A DNA stretch of 64,000 nt from Microbacterium enclense (lineage in GTDB: Bacteria > Actinomycetota > Actinomycetes > Actinomycetales > Microbacteriaceae), in the NCBI RefSeq assembly GCF_004022425.1, contig NZ_RBZY01000008.1, forward strand, positions 1-64,000, in the 5' to 3' direction. The notes below the pieces were generated by a model that had not been told where the DNA came from, did not search any database, and worked only from the letters and a program-made list of their open reading frames with translations. Numbering within the stretch: position 1 is the first letter of the stretch; each line of letters opens with the position of its first letter. A program made the position numbers and the translations under genes. Shown piece after piece: positions 44,888 to 52,966 of the stretch.

Positions 44888-45724
44888 TCAGCGCTGCAGG
44901 AAATCCCGCAGCACGCGGTTGAACTCGTCGGCGTGGCTGACGTTGACACCGTGCGGGGCGCCTCCCACGACGTGCAGCTCGCTGCCGGGGATCGCCGCGT
45001 GGGTCCGCTTGCCCGAGCCCTCGAAGGGAACGGTCGCGTCGCTGTCGCCGTGCAGGATGAGCGCGGGCACCGAGACGTTGCGCAGGTCGTCACGGAAGTC
45101 GGTCGTAGCGAACGCCTCCATCGACTTCAGCGCGGCGTGGTGGTCGGCCTGGTTCGCGAGACGCTCCGCCTCGGCCTGTTCGGCCGGGGGAACGGCGAGC
45201 GCCCCGTCGACCGAGAAGAAGTCGGTCGTGAACTGGTGGTAGAAGGTCTTCTCGTCGTCCTTGAGCCCCTTCTCCATCCCCGCGGCCGTGTCCGCATCGA
45301 GCGGCCCCTCGGGGTTGTCCTCGGTCTGGGCCAGGTAGGGCGGGACCGCGGCGGCGAAGACGACGCTGTGCACCCGGTCGGTACCGTGGCGGGTCAGGTA
45401 GCGCGCGACCTCTCCCCCGCCCATGGAGAAGCCCACGAGAGTGGTGTCGCGGAGATCGAGCGCTTCGAGCACGGCGTGCAGATCGTCGGCGAAGGTGTCG
45501 TAGTCGTAGCCCGTGCGCGGCTTGTCGCTGCGCCCGAACCCCCGGCGGTCGTAGGTGACGACGCGGTAGCCGGCGCTTTCGAGGGCAGGCACCTGGTGGG
45601 CCCACGATTCGCCCGAGAGGGGCCAGCCGTGGATCAGGACGACGGGGCGTCCTGCCCCGCCGGTGTCGTCGACGTGGAGGTCGATGTCGGTCAGCAGTCC
45701 GTGGTGTGCGGTGATCTCGCTCAT
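44888..45724 (-). CDS. alpha/beta-hydrolase of the chloroperoxidase type
   Basis: 278 residues. LIHGWPLSGESWAHQVPAL, YDRRGFGRSDKP and GFSMGGGEVARYLTRHG with nucleophile S100 match bacterial non-haem chloroperoxidase/arylesterase proteins. LILHGDSDATVP supplies the acid and GGAPHGVNVSHADEFN the His. Probably an esterase or perhydrolase. The start is uncertain: three nested ATGs (45733, 45730, 45724) are available; MSEI was chosen to match family N-termini. Convergent with nothing; followed by a terminator. Confidence 0.85.
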   Translation of the reverse strand: MSEITAHHGLLTDIDLHVDDTGGAGRPVVLIHGWPLSGESWAHQVPALESAGYRVVTYDRRGFGRSDKPRTGYDYDTFADDLHAVLEALDLRDTTLVGFSMGGGEVARYLTRHGTDRVHSVVFAAAVPPYLAQTEDNPEGPLDADTAAGMEKGLKDDEKTFYHQFTTDFFSVDGALAVPPAEQAEAERLANQADHHAALKSMEAFATTDFRDDLRNVSVPALILHGDSDATVPFEGSGKRTHAAIPGSELHVVGGAPHGVNVSHADEFNRVLRDFLQR

Positions 45725-45867
45725 GCCCATCATGCTTCGAGGCCGACCTGCGTGCGCCCGGGCGATTGACGCCGTGCCGGCGAGTTGATATGCGAGAGGG
45801 ACTGGCATATCGGGCGAGCGGACGCAATCACGACAGCAGGGTCGCCTCCGCTCGATAACCTCCCGCC

Positions 45868-46353
45868 ATGGCATCCCTCCGCGTTCCGACCGTCGGCCTC
45901 TCGACCGTGGCGCTCGCCCTCGCCCTGACGTCCTGCGCGCCGTCGCCGACGGTGAATGACGTCGGGTACGAGCGCATCATCGGCGCGGTCGTGCTGGCGG
46001 AGTCGGATGCCGGCGGCCGGGCCTACGCGGTCGAGGTCGACGACGACACGGTCGAAGTGAAAGTCGCCACCGGCGACCGGGCAGTGGAGATCGACGTCGA
46101 CCTGTCCGGCCCGACGGTGACGGATCGTCGCGACGACGCCCTCGACGCGGACGACAGGGAAGCCGTGACGGCGGCGGTCACAACGCTTGCGGACGGCGTG
46201 CGCATCGCCGCTGCGGCTCACCGCGGCGAAGGGGGCATCTCCGAGGTCGAACTGCGGCGCGATTCCGAGACCGCGTGGGAGATCGAGTTCACCGACGGCG
46301 GCGAGGTCGCGGTCGCGGTCGACGACGGCGCGGTCCTGAACGCCGACGGGTGA
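45868..46353 (+). CDS. small PepSY-like lipoprotein
   Basis: 161 residues. Signal peptide with lipobox LTSC (C23). The mature part has alternating short strands (AYAVEVDDDTVEVKVA, GISEVELRRDSETAWEIEFTDGGEVAVAVDDG) with the pattern of PepSY-type domains. Probably an extracytoplasmic lipid-anchored protein of unknown function. ATG six bases after TAACCT, leaderless. Confidence 0.65.
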   Translation: MASLRVPTVGLSTVALALALTSCAPSPTVNDVGYERIIGAVVLAESDAGGRAYAVEVDDDTVEVKVATGDRAVEIDVDLSGPTVTDRRDDALDADDREAVTAAVTTLADGVRIAAAAHRGEGGISEVELRRDSETAWEIEFTDGGEVAVAVDDGAVLNADG

Positions 46354-46364
46354 TTCGACGGCCG

Positions 46365-46502
46365 TCAGATCGGCTCGACGAGGCCGGGGGGGCTCAGTAG
46401 ACCGAGGTCGAACTGATGCCCGTTGATGGCGAGGACGTCGCGATCCCCGTCGGACACGAAGCCCGACGGGGAAACGGCGCTCGCGTCGCTGCGGGGGGTC
46501 AT
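46365..46502 (-). CDS. possible small protein, unrecognised
   Basis: 45 residues (SGFVSDGDRDVLAINGHQFDLG in the middle) on the minus strand in the gap between the lipoprotein and ohrR. No family recognised and no convincing Shine-Dalgarno. The sequence looks more protein-like than chance but may be a fragment of a decayed gene. Confidence 0.2.
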   Translation of the reverse strand: MTPRSDASAVSPSGFVSDGDRDVLAINGHQFDLGLLSPPGLVEPI

Positions 46503-46576
46503 GCGACCCATGGTGCGGGTGCACCCGTTCGAACGGCAGGGCTTGACTTCGGAGACTCCCTCCGATTCACATTGTG

Positions 46577-46591
46577 CACAATTGAATTGTG
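46577..46591. promoter_or_regulatory. OhrR operator
   Basis: CACAATT-G-AATTGTG, a perfect 7-base-arm palindrome close to the known OhrR box TACAATT-AATTGTA. It lies just upstream of the -10-like AACCCT (46595-46600), six bases before the ohrR ATG. Confidence 0.88.
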
Positions 46592-46606
46592 TGCAACCCT
46601 TAGGCC

Positions 46607-47083
46607 ATGCCCGCCGTCGACTCCCTCGTCTGCTTCGCGCTGTACGCCGCCAGCCGGACCACCACCCAGGCCTACCGCGTCCTCCTCGATCCGTGGGACC
46701 TCACCTATCCCCAGTACCTCGCGCTCGTGACGCTGTGGAACGACGGCGACCAGACCGTGAGTGGGCTGGGTGAGGCGCTGCAGCTCGATTCCGGCACGCT
46801 CTCGCCGATGCTCGCCCGCATGGAGTCGGCGGGATACGTCCGGCGAGAACGCCGCACCGATGACGAGCGCGTCGTGACCGTCTCCCTGACCGAGCGCGGG
46901 CGGGAGATGCGCGACGAACTCGCCCACGTCCCGCGATGCATCGCCGTGGGATCCGGCATCCCCGACGCCGACAGCGCCCACGAACTCATCCGCGCCCTCC
47001 ACCAGCTGACGGTCGCCATGCGTGACCTACGCGACCACCCGCAGACCGTGCTCGATGCGGTGGGCGGACAGATCCACACCTGA
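46607..47083 (+). CDS. ohrR: MarR-family organic peroxide sensor OhrR
   Basis: 158 residues. DSLVCFALYAASR near the N-terminus places the redox-sensing Cys (C9) as in OhrR, and LQLDSGTLSPMLARMESAGYVRRERRTDDERVVTVSLTERG is the MarR winged helix with wing. In OhrR, oxidation of this Cys by organic hydroperoxides releases DNA. Upstream palindrome matches the OhrR box, and ohr follows 80 bases later on the same strand. Confidence 0.93.
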   Translation: MPAVDSLVCFALYAASRTTTQAYRVLLDPWDLTYPQYLALVTLWNDGDQTVSGLGEALQLDSGTLSPMLARMESAGYVRRERRTDDERVVTVSLTERGREMRDELAHVPRCIAVGSGIPDADSAHELIRALHQLTVAMRDLRDHPQTVLDAVGGQIHT

Positions 47084-47163
47084 CCACCGCGGCGCCCTCC
47101 GCACCCGGTCCCTCCACGCCTGCCTCCCGGCATCCGTTCGTCCCGATGAAAGGAACCCCACCC

Positions 47164-47583
47164 ATGGACGTCCTCTACACCGCTGAAGCCCTGTCCACCG
47201 GCGAAGGCCGCAACGGCCACGTCGTGGCCGGCGACCAGCTCGACCTGAACGTCGCCGTCCCGAAGGAGATGGGCGGCTCCGGCAACGGCACGAACCCCGA
47301 GCAGCTCTTCGCCGCCGGCTACGCGGCCTGCTTCCACAGCGCGCTGCACGCCGTCGCTCGCGGCCACAAGCTCAAGCTCGAGGACTCGTCGGTCGGCGGT
47401 CGCGTGCAGATCGGCCCGAACGATCAGGGCGGCTACCAGCTCGCCGTGCTGCTGGAGGTCGTCCTCCCCGGCATCGATCGCGAGCAGGCCCAGCAGCTCG
47501 CCGACGAGGCCCACCAGGTCTGCCCGTACTCCAACGCCACGCGCGGCAACATCGAGGTGACGGTCACCGTCTCGGACGATTGA
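47164..47583 (+). CDS. ohr: organic hydroperoxide resistance protein Ohr
   Basis: 139 residues. [20 protein letters not shown] is the Ohr N-terminus; catalytic cysteines C56 (AACFHSAL) and C120 ([12 protein letters not shown]) are both present. A thiol peroxidase that reduces organic hydroperoxides with lipoyl proteins as donor. Start set at the ATG giving MDVLY, nine bases after AGGA. Adjacent to ohrR. Confidence 0.96.
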   Translation: MDVLYTAEALSTGEGRNGHVVAGDQLDLNVAVPKEMGGSGNGTNPEQLFAAGYAACFHSALHAVARGHKLKLEDSSVGGRVQIGPNDQGGYQLAVLLEVVLPGIDREQAQQLADEAHQVCPYSNATRGNIEVTVTVSDD

Positions 47584-47592
47584 CCCGTCGAG

Positions 47593-47626
47593 GGCAGGGG
47601 ATGCCGGTTGCCCGGCATCCCCTGCC
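47593..47626 (+). terminator. terminator of ohr
   Basis: Perfect 15-bp stem containing GGATGCC/GGCATCC, with a 4-base loop, ten bases after the ohr stop. Confidence 0.9.
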
Positions 47627-47674
47627 GTGTTCCGGGGCAGGCGACCAGGCCCACCCCGTCGTAGGGTGACAGAC

Positions 47675-48322
47675 GTGATCCGCGTGGTAGTCGTCGATGA
47701 CGAAGCCCTCGTCCGTTCGGGCTTCGAACTCATCCTGGGCGCCGCCGACGACATCGAGGTCGTCGCCGCCGTCGACGGCGACCGGGCCGTGGACACCATC
47801 CGCCGCGAACGACCCGATGTCGTCCTCCTCGACATCCGGATGCCGGGACGCAGCGGCCTCGAGGTCCTGGCCGACCTGCGCGACGACGCGGACCGCCCGG
47901 TCATCGGCATCCTCACCACCTTCGACATCGACGAGCACATCGCCCGCGCGCTCCACGACGGGGCATTGGGATTCCTCGTGAAGGACACACCACCGGAGCA
48001 TCTCGCGGCCATGGTGCGCTCGCTGGCCGCCGGCGGGGTCGTGCTGTCGCCACAGGTGTCGCGCACGCTCGTCGAGGGGTACACCGCTGCAGCCGACCCG
48101 GACGCCGTGGATCGCGTCGCCCTCCTGACCGAGCGCGAGCGCGACGTCCTCGAGCATCTCCCGACCGGAGAGTCCAATGCGGAGATCGGCAAACGTCTGC
48201 ACCTGAGCGGCGCAACGGTGAAGGATCACGTCAGCGCGATCCTGGCGAAACTGTCGGTGTCGACGCGACTCGAGGCGGCGCTCATCGCCGAGCGTGCGCG
48301 CCGAGGTGGCGACCGCCGGTGA
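47675..48322 (+). CDS. LuxR-type response regulator
   Basis: 215 residues. Receiver domain with VVVDDEALVR, phosphoacceptor D53 in VVLLDIRMPG, and a conserved K in LVKDTPPEHL. C-terminal LuxR helix-turn-helix: LTERERDVLEHLPTGESNAEIGKRLHLSGATVKDHVSAILAKL. GTG start seven bases after TAGGGT (47662-47667). Its stop overlaps the kinase start by four bases, so regulator and kinase are one operon. Target unknown. Confidence 0.95.
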   Translation: MIRVVVVDDEALVRSGFELILGAADDIEVVAAVDGDRAVDTIRRERPDVVLLDIRMPGRSGLEVLADLRDDADRPVIGILTTFDIDEHIARALHDGALGFLVKDTPPEHLAAMVRSLAAGGVVLSPQVSRTLVEGYTAAADPDAVDRVALLTERERDVLEHLPTGESNAEIGKRLHLSGATVKDHVSAILAKLSVSTRLEAALIAERARRGGDRR

Positions 48323-49449
48323 CGGTCCGCGCGCGCACGCGGCTGGCAGACCTCTCGCGCAGTCGCTGGTTCGCCGTCGTCACCGATCTCGCCCTGGTCG
48401 CGGCGGCGGTGGTCGACGTCGCCGTGCTCCTTCCGATCTGGACGCCGTTCGAGATCGCCGTCGCGGCGGTCGCGGTCGCCGGCCTCCTCGTGCGACGACG
48501 CCTCCCGTGGGTCGCCTTCGCCCTCGTTCTCCCCGGACTGGTCGTGGATGCCATGACCATCGCCGCCCCGATCGCGCTGTATTCCGTCGCCGTCCGCGAG
48601 CGGCGCCTGCCGCCCGTCCTCGCGGCGGGGGCCGTGACCTACGCGTGCTTCCTCCTGCCCGATTGGCAGCTGCCGGAACTGGACTACCTCGCCCCGTCGC
48701 TCCTTTACGCGCTCCTATACGCGGCGACGCCGATCGCCCTCGGCGCCCTGGTGCGGACACGGCGCGACCTCAGCGCCCGCGTGGCCGAGCTCTCCGCCGC
48801 CCGCGCGGCCGAGCGTCTCCGCGACGAGCAGGATGTCCTGCGACGCGAGCGCACCCGCCTGTCGCGGGAGATGCACGACGTCGTCTCCCACCAGGTGAGC
48901 CTGATCGCCGTGCAGGCGGGAGCGCTGCAGGTCTCGTCATCGGACCCTGCGGCCCGGACCGCGGCCGGGGTCATCCGTTCCCTCGCGGTGCGCACCCTCG
49001 ACGAGCTGCGGCAGATGGTCGGCGTGCTGCGCGCCGACGGCGCGCCCACCGGTGGCGACAAGCCGCAGCCGACGCTCGACGACCTTCCGCGCCTGGTCTC
49101 CGACAGCGGACTCCCCGCCGAGCTGATCACCGATACTCCCGCCGACCTCGCCCCGCCGCTGCAGCGCGCGGTGTACCGCACGGTGCAGGAGGGGCTGACG
49201 AATGCGCGCAAGCACGCCCCCGGCGCACCCGTCCGGGTGAGCGTGCGCACGACGACCGCCACGATCGACGTCGTCGTGCGCAACGGCGCCCCCACCGCGC
49301 CCGCCCTCGCCCTCCCGTCGGGCGGCGCGGGCCTGCGCGGCCTGCGCGAACGTGCCGAGCTCCTGGGCGGCCGTCTGGACGCCTCCCCGGAACCCGACGG
49401 CGGCTACCGTCTCCGCGTCACGCTCCCCCGGCGCGGGTCGAACGGCTGA
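48319..49449 (+). CDS. NarL-family-type sensor histidine kinase
   Basis: 376 residues. Four to six N-terminal membrane helices up to about residue 145, then a HisKA_3 dimerisation domain: RERTRLSREMHDVVSHQVSLIAVQAGA with phosphoacceptor H186. The HATPase domain contains VYRTVQEGLTNARKHAPGAPV (N-box) and GGAGLRGLRERAELLGG (G-box). Such kinases pair with LuxR-type regulators, here the coupled gene upstream. No extracytoplasmic sensory domain is evident, so signals may be sensed in the membrane. It ends 10 bases from the convergent PIG-L gene. Confidence 0.94.
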   Translation: MTVRARTRLADLSRSRWFAVVTDLALVAAAVVDVAVLLPIWTPFEIAVAAVAVAGLLVRRRLPWVAFALVLPGLVVDAMTIAAPIALYSVAVRERRLPPVLAAGAVTYACFLLPDWQLPELDYLAPSLLYALLYAATPIALGALVRTRRDLSARVAELSAARAAERLRDEQDVLRRERTRLSREMHDVVSHQVSLIAVQAGALQVSSSDPAARTAAGVIRSLAVRTLDELRQMVGVLRADGAPTGGDKPQPTLDDLPRLVSDSGLPAELITDTPADLAPPLQRAVYRTVQEGLTNARKHAPGAPVRVSVRTTTATIDVVVRNGAPTAPALALPSGGAGLRGLRERAELLGGRLDASPEPDGGYRLRVTLPRRGSNG

Positions 49450-49459
49450 GCGAAGCCGC

Positions 49460-50515
49460 TCAGGACAGGCGGAGCTCCGCCTCGGACTTGGGATAGGTCC
49501 GTCGCAGCCAGTCGCCGAAACCGGGCTGCGAGAGGCACGTGGACGCCTCCGCGCACCGCACCACCGGGTCATCGGCCGCGTAGGTGCGGTACACCTCGAC
49601 CTTGGCATCCAGTTCTTCGCCGACGACGTTGACCGGCTGATCCTTCGAGGGGTAGCCCAGGTAGTACGACATCTGCGCCGGGGCGATGCCGACGACCGGC
49701 GCCGAGGCGCGGACGAGCGATCCGACGCACGAGTGGTCGGGGTGATCGCCGTGGGCGAAGGCGCTCTCGTGGGGCACGTTCGTGCTGATGCGGCGGGGCT
49801 GAGCGGCCGACACCAGTTCGGCCAACGTCGCGGTCAGGCGTGGCAGGTCGTACGCGGGGCCGCCGTCGATCGGGGAGAGTTCGCCGACGTCGCCGTTGAT
49901 GAGCTGCGTGAGTCCGGCCTTTCCCGTGGCCGGGAATCCTTTCCCGTCGAGCCCGCCGTCGGGCAGACGCAGAACGGTGATGGAGAGGCGTGGTTCGTCG
50001 GTCGGAACGAACCGCGTCACGCGGGCACCGCTCGCCAGGAGCAGCTCGCGCTCGTCCCACTCACCCGCGGAGCCGCGCATGTGGTCGTAGGCGGCGCGGA
50101 TGCCGTCTTCCCGCTCGCGGGCGTACTCGAGCCCCTTCCCGGCGTCGCCGGCGGTCACATAGACCGCACGGACGCACGTCCCGGCCGCGATCGCGTCCGA
50201 CAATTCGGGATTGGCGAAGATGATGTCGTCGTCGGCGTGGGCCCAGATCGTCATTGCGGTGTCGAGACCGGGCGATTCGATCGCGGGCGACCGCACCGGC
50301 GGCGCCGTGGGCGCCGGAATCGGACGCAAGGGGCCCCACGCCCCCACCGGACCCCCCGCGCGCCGCAATTGACGCACCAGCAGAGCGCCCGCGCCGACGC
50401 CGACGAGCGCCAGACCGCCAATGATCACGCCTCGCCGGGTCACCCGGATACGACGCGGGTCGCGCACCGCGTCCCCCGTCTCGCCTTCCTCCCCAGAAAG
50501 GTCGTCGTCCTGCAC
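49460..50515 (-). CDS. PIG-L family deacetylase, membrane-anchored (copy 1)
   Basis: 351 residues. A cytoplasmic Asp/Glu/Arg front ends in IRVTRRGVIIGGLALVGVGAGALLV, a membrane anchor with a twin Arg. The PIG-L zinc site appears as IWAHADDDIIFANPEL (variant of HPDDE) and FAHGDHPDHSCVG. LSITVLRLPDGG and the conserved C-terminal FGDWLRRTYPKSEAELRLS match its paralogue at 51535. These enzymes deacetylate N-acetylglucosaminyl compounds; here an extracytoplasmic glycan is likely. Start chosen at the GTG five bases after GGAG; upstream sequence is low complexity. Confidence 0.85.
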   Translation of the reverse strand: MQDDDLSGEEGETGDAVRDPRRIRVTRRGVIIGGLALVGVGAGALLVRQLRRAGGPVGAWGPLRPIPAPTAPPVRSPAIESPGLDTAMTIWAHADDDIIFANPELSDAIAAGTCVRAVYVTAGDAGKGLEYAREREDGIRAAYDHMRGSAGEWDERELLLASGARVTRFVPTDEPRLSITVLRLPDGGLDGKGFPATGKAGLTQLINGDVGELSPIDGGPAYDLPRLTATLAELVSAAQPRRISTNVPHESAFAHGDHPDHSCVGSLVRASAPVVGIAPAQMSYYLGYPSKDQPVNVVGEELDAKVEVYRTYAADDPVVRCAEASTCLSQPGFGDWLRRTYPKSEAELRLS

Positions 50516-50781
50516 TGTCGCTCCGTCCCCTGTCCCCCGCCCGGGCGCGGCGACGGGTTCGGGTCGTCGGCGCTCGGGATGACCGTACGACGGTATCGCT
50601 TCCGGGCTCGCGGGCCGCGACGCGCCACCCGGCATCCCCACCCCGGGGCGGGGATGCACGCGTCGATCGGCGGGGAGCACCCGCCAGACGGCTCGCCTGC
50701 GACCGGGACCGCCGATTACTCAGCGATCGCGCCGGGCGCAAGCCCGCCGCCGTGGCCAGCTCCGTCTTCTATCGTGCCGCC

Positions 50782-51306
50782 ATGGTTGATCTGACCCGCC
50801 CCCAGACCCCCGATCCGTATCCCCTGCTCCCCGCGGTCGCGTCCTTCGACGTCGTGAGCGACGACGTCACCGATGCGCAGCCCCTGAAGGACGACCAGGT
50901 CGCCGCCGGCGGCAACACCTCTCCCCACCTGCGGTGGTCGAACGTGCCCGAGGGCACGGCCTCGTTCACCATCACGTGCTTCGACCCGGATGCTCCGACA
51001 CCGAGCGGCTTCTGGCATTGGGTCCTCGTCGACCTGCCGGCCGACCTCCGCGAGATTCCTCCCGGGTTCGCGGCCGGTGACCTGCCACCCGGCGCGTTCC
51101 ACGTGCGCAACGACGGCGGTCAGGCCGGATTCCTCGGAGCCGCTCCGCCCGAAGGGGATCAGCCGCACCGCTACTTTTACGTCGTGCACGCGGTCGGGGC
51201 GGACAGCCTCGGAGTGGATGCCGATGCGACCCCCGCCGCGGTGTCCTTCGCCCTGGCGTTCCAGACCCGTGGCCGAGCCGTCGTCCACGGCACATTCCAG
51301 CACTGA
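50782..51306 (+). CDS. YbhB/YbcL family (PEBP-like) protein
   Basis: 174 residues. AAGGNTSPHLRWSNVPEGTASFTITCFDPDAPTPSGFWHWVLVDLP is the phosphatidylethanolamine-binding-protein signature with the DPD-x-P and HW ligand residues. HRYFYVVHAVG closes the fold. Bacterial PEBP roles are unclear; some inhibit kinases or peptidases. ATG six bases after TATCGT, leaderless. Located between the two PIG-L genes and possibly a separate unit, followed by a small helical protein. The 266 bases upstream (50516-50781) hold no gene. Confidence 0.85.
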   Translation: MVDLTRPQTPDPYPLLPAVASFDVVSDDVTDAQPLKDDQVAAGGNTSPHLRWSNVPEGTASFTITCFDPDAPTPSGFWHWVLVDLPADLREIPPGFAAGDLPPGAFHVRNDGGQAGFLGAAPPEGDQPHRYFYVVHAVGADSLGVDADATPAAVSFALAFQTRGRAVVHGTFQH

Positions 51307-51317
51307 AAGGCAGCGCG

Positions 51318-51533
51318 ATGCGTGAGAACGAGGACTTCGATCCCGAACAGACCGTGGCCGATATCGAGAACCGCGTGCAGGACCGATTCCCGGATGCCGA
51401 GCCGGCGCTCGTCCACGAGGAGGCCGTTGCGGCCGTCGACCAGTACGCGGACGCGCCGGTGAAAGACTTCGTCGACATCATCGCCGAACGTGAGGCCCGG
51501 GCCCGCGTCGACGAGGCGCTGTCCGAGGACTGA
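51318..51533 (+). CDS. three-helix-bundle dimerisation-type small protein
   Basis: 71 residues, acidic, all helical: VADIENRVQDRFPDAEPALVHEEAVAAVDQYADAPVKDFVDIIAEREARARV. It resembles the actinobacterial three-helix bundle dimerisation domain (V-x-RL-x-RFPD... RDFV-x-LVER-A). Role unknown. AAAGG lies eight bases before the ATG, after the PEBP-like gene, so the two are probably cotranscribed. Confidence 0.7.
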   Translation: MRENEDFDPEQTVADIENRVQDRFPDAEPALVHEEAVAAVDQYADAPVKDFVDIIAEREARARVDEALSED

Positions 51534-51534
51534 G

Positions 51535-52632
51535 TCAGGACATGCGGAGGTCGGCCTCGCTGAGGGGGTACGACCTCCGCAACCACTCACCGAAGTTCCG
51601 GGTCTTCAAGCACGTATCCCGGTCGGCACAGCGGACCACATCGTCCTGCTGGGCGTAGATGCGGTACGTCTCGACCTTGGCATCCAGGACCGCTCCGTCC
51701 AGTGTTCGCGGCAGATCCTTCGACGGGTACCCCACGAAGTACCGGATGCCGGGAGCAGCCGCCGCGTCACGTCCGATGGAATCGCGCACGAGTGTCCCCA
51801 CCGCCGAGTGATCGGGGTGGTCACCGGGGGCGTAGGCGCTCCCGCGGGGGACATGCGTCAGCGTCCGCACGGGGTGCAGTGCGGTGGCGAGTTCGGACAG
51901 CGAGGCCGACAGCTGCGTGCGGTCGACGGCCGGGCCGCCGTCGATGGGAACGAGCGCGCTGATGCCGCCCGCGAGGAGCTTGCTCAGTGTGGCGTGCGCG
52001 GTGGAAGGGAACCCGCCGTCGGTGATGTTGCCGTCGGGGAGGCGGACGAACATCACCGATACCCGCGGATCACCCTGAGGACTCAACCGTTCGAGGCGCA
52101 GTCCCGCGTTCAGCGTCACGACGGTGGAGTCCCACAGTCCCGTCGCACCGCGCATCTGGTTGTACGCCTTCAGGATGCCGAGCTCCCGAGCGTGCGTGTA
52201 CCCCACGTCCTTACCCGCATCACCCGCCGTGAGGAAGACCGTGCGGACGCACTGCCCCGCGGCGAGCGCCTCCGAGATCGTCGGATTGCCGAAGATGAGG
52301 TCGTCGTCCGGATGCGCCCAGATCGTCAGGACCGTCTCGCCGTCGCAGTCCTGAGCCGCGGGTGAGACCGGCGGCGCGGGCGTCGAGAGTGACGCCGGCG
52401 CAGGGGTCGGTGCGGGCGTCGCCGTCGGCGACAGACGCGGGGGTGGAGACGCGCTCGGCGAGGTCGTGATGACGGGGGCGGCATCCGAGGTCGCCGCCCC
52501 GAGGGGCCAGAGGCCGAGCGCACTGGAGAAGACGATGGAGCCCCCGACCAGGAGCACGATGGCGAGGACGGCGACCAAGGCTCCGGGCGCGAACCGAGAC
52601 CGGAGAGGAGTCGACCGGCGCGTGCGTGTCAT
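51535..52632 (-). CDS. PIG-L family deacetylase, secreted or membrane-anchored (copy 2)
   Basis: 365 residues. N-terminal membrane anchor APGALVAVLAIVLLVGGSIVFSSAL, then a Pro/Ser/Thr-rich linker (about 50-90), then the PIG-L domain: IWAHPDDDLIFGNPTISEAL with the HPDD metal site, and APGDHPDHSAVG. The end FGEWLRRSYPLSEADLRMS matches copy 1. Domain architecture points outside the membrane. Paralogous to 49460, with PEBP-like and small genes between, so the pair probably arose by duplication. Confidence 0.85.
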   Translation of the reverse strand: MTRTRRSTPLRSRFAPGALVAVLAIVLLVGGSIVFSSALGLWPLGAATSDAAPVITTSPSASPPPRLSPTATPAPTPAPASLSTPAPPVSPAAQDCDGETVLTIWAHPDDDLIFGNPTISEALAAGQCVRTVFLTAGDAGKDVGYTHARELGILKAYNQMRGATGLWDSTVVTLNAGLRLERLSPQGDPRVSVMFVRLPDGNITDGGFPSTAHATLSKLLAGGISALVPIDGGPAVDRTQLSASLSELATALHPVRTLTHVPRGSAYAPGDHPDHSAVGTLVRDSIGRDAAAAPGIRYFVGYPSKDLPRTLDGAVLDAKVETYRIYAQQDDVVRCADRDTCLKTRNFGEWLRRSYPLSEADLRMS

Positions 52633-52787
52633 CGGCGGTCCCCCCGGGCGTCGCGGTCGTCGGCATCCGGCGTCCGCGAACCGCCGTCGAGTCTAGGCGC
52701 CCGGCAGTGCTTACACCAAGGGAGCATGCCACGGGTGGCTCTTGACGCCGACGCTCCTGTGTGGATGCGGTCCCACCCATCGTCCGT

Positions 52788-52821
52788 ACGGCCGTGTCCC
52801 CCGATCGGTGGACACGGCCGT
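52788..52821. promoter_or_regulatory. hairpin upstream of the exopolysaccharide genes
   Basis: Perfect 12-bp inverted repeat ACGGCCGTGTCC/GGACACGGCCGT with a 10-base loop. It lies in the 334-base gap between the PIG-L copy 2 start and the glycosylphosphotransferase; the remainder of that gap has only a possible promoter (TATCGT at about 52914). It could be a terminator, operator or RNA switch. Confidence 0.45.
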
Positions 52822-52966
52822 CATCTGGGGAAACCCCAGGCGAAGCCTCCCGACCCCCAGGAAACAATTCGTTCATCCAGGGGTGATTCACGGGGTGAGT
52901 TCGGGCTGTTATCGTTCAGCAGGACAGCCGAGATCCGGGACACCCGGGGAAAGGGGCCTACGCACT

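Noticed and set aside
52920-52966. Possible c-di-GMP or c-di-AMP riboswitch before the glycosylphosphotransferase
   Set aside because: A small CCGGG/CCCGG hairpin is present but the conserved riboswitch core sequences are not.
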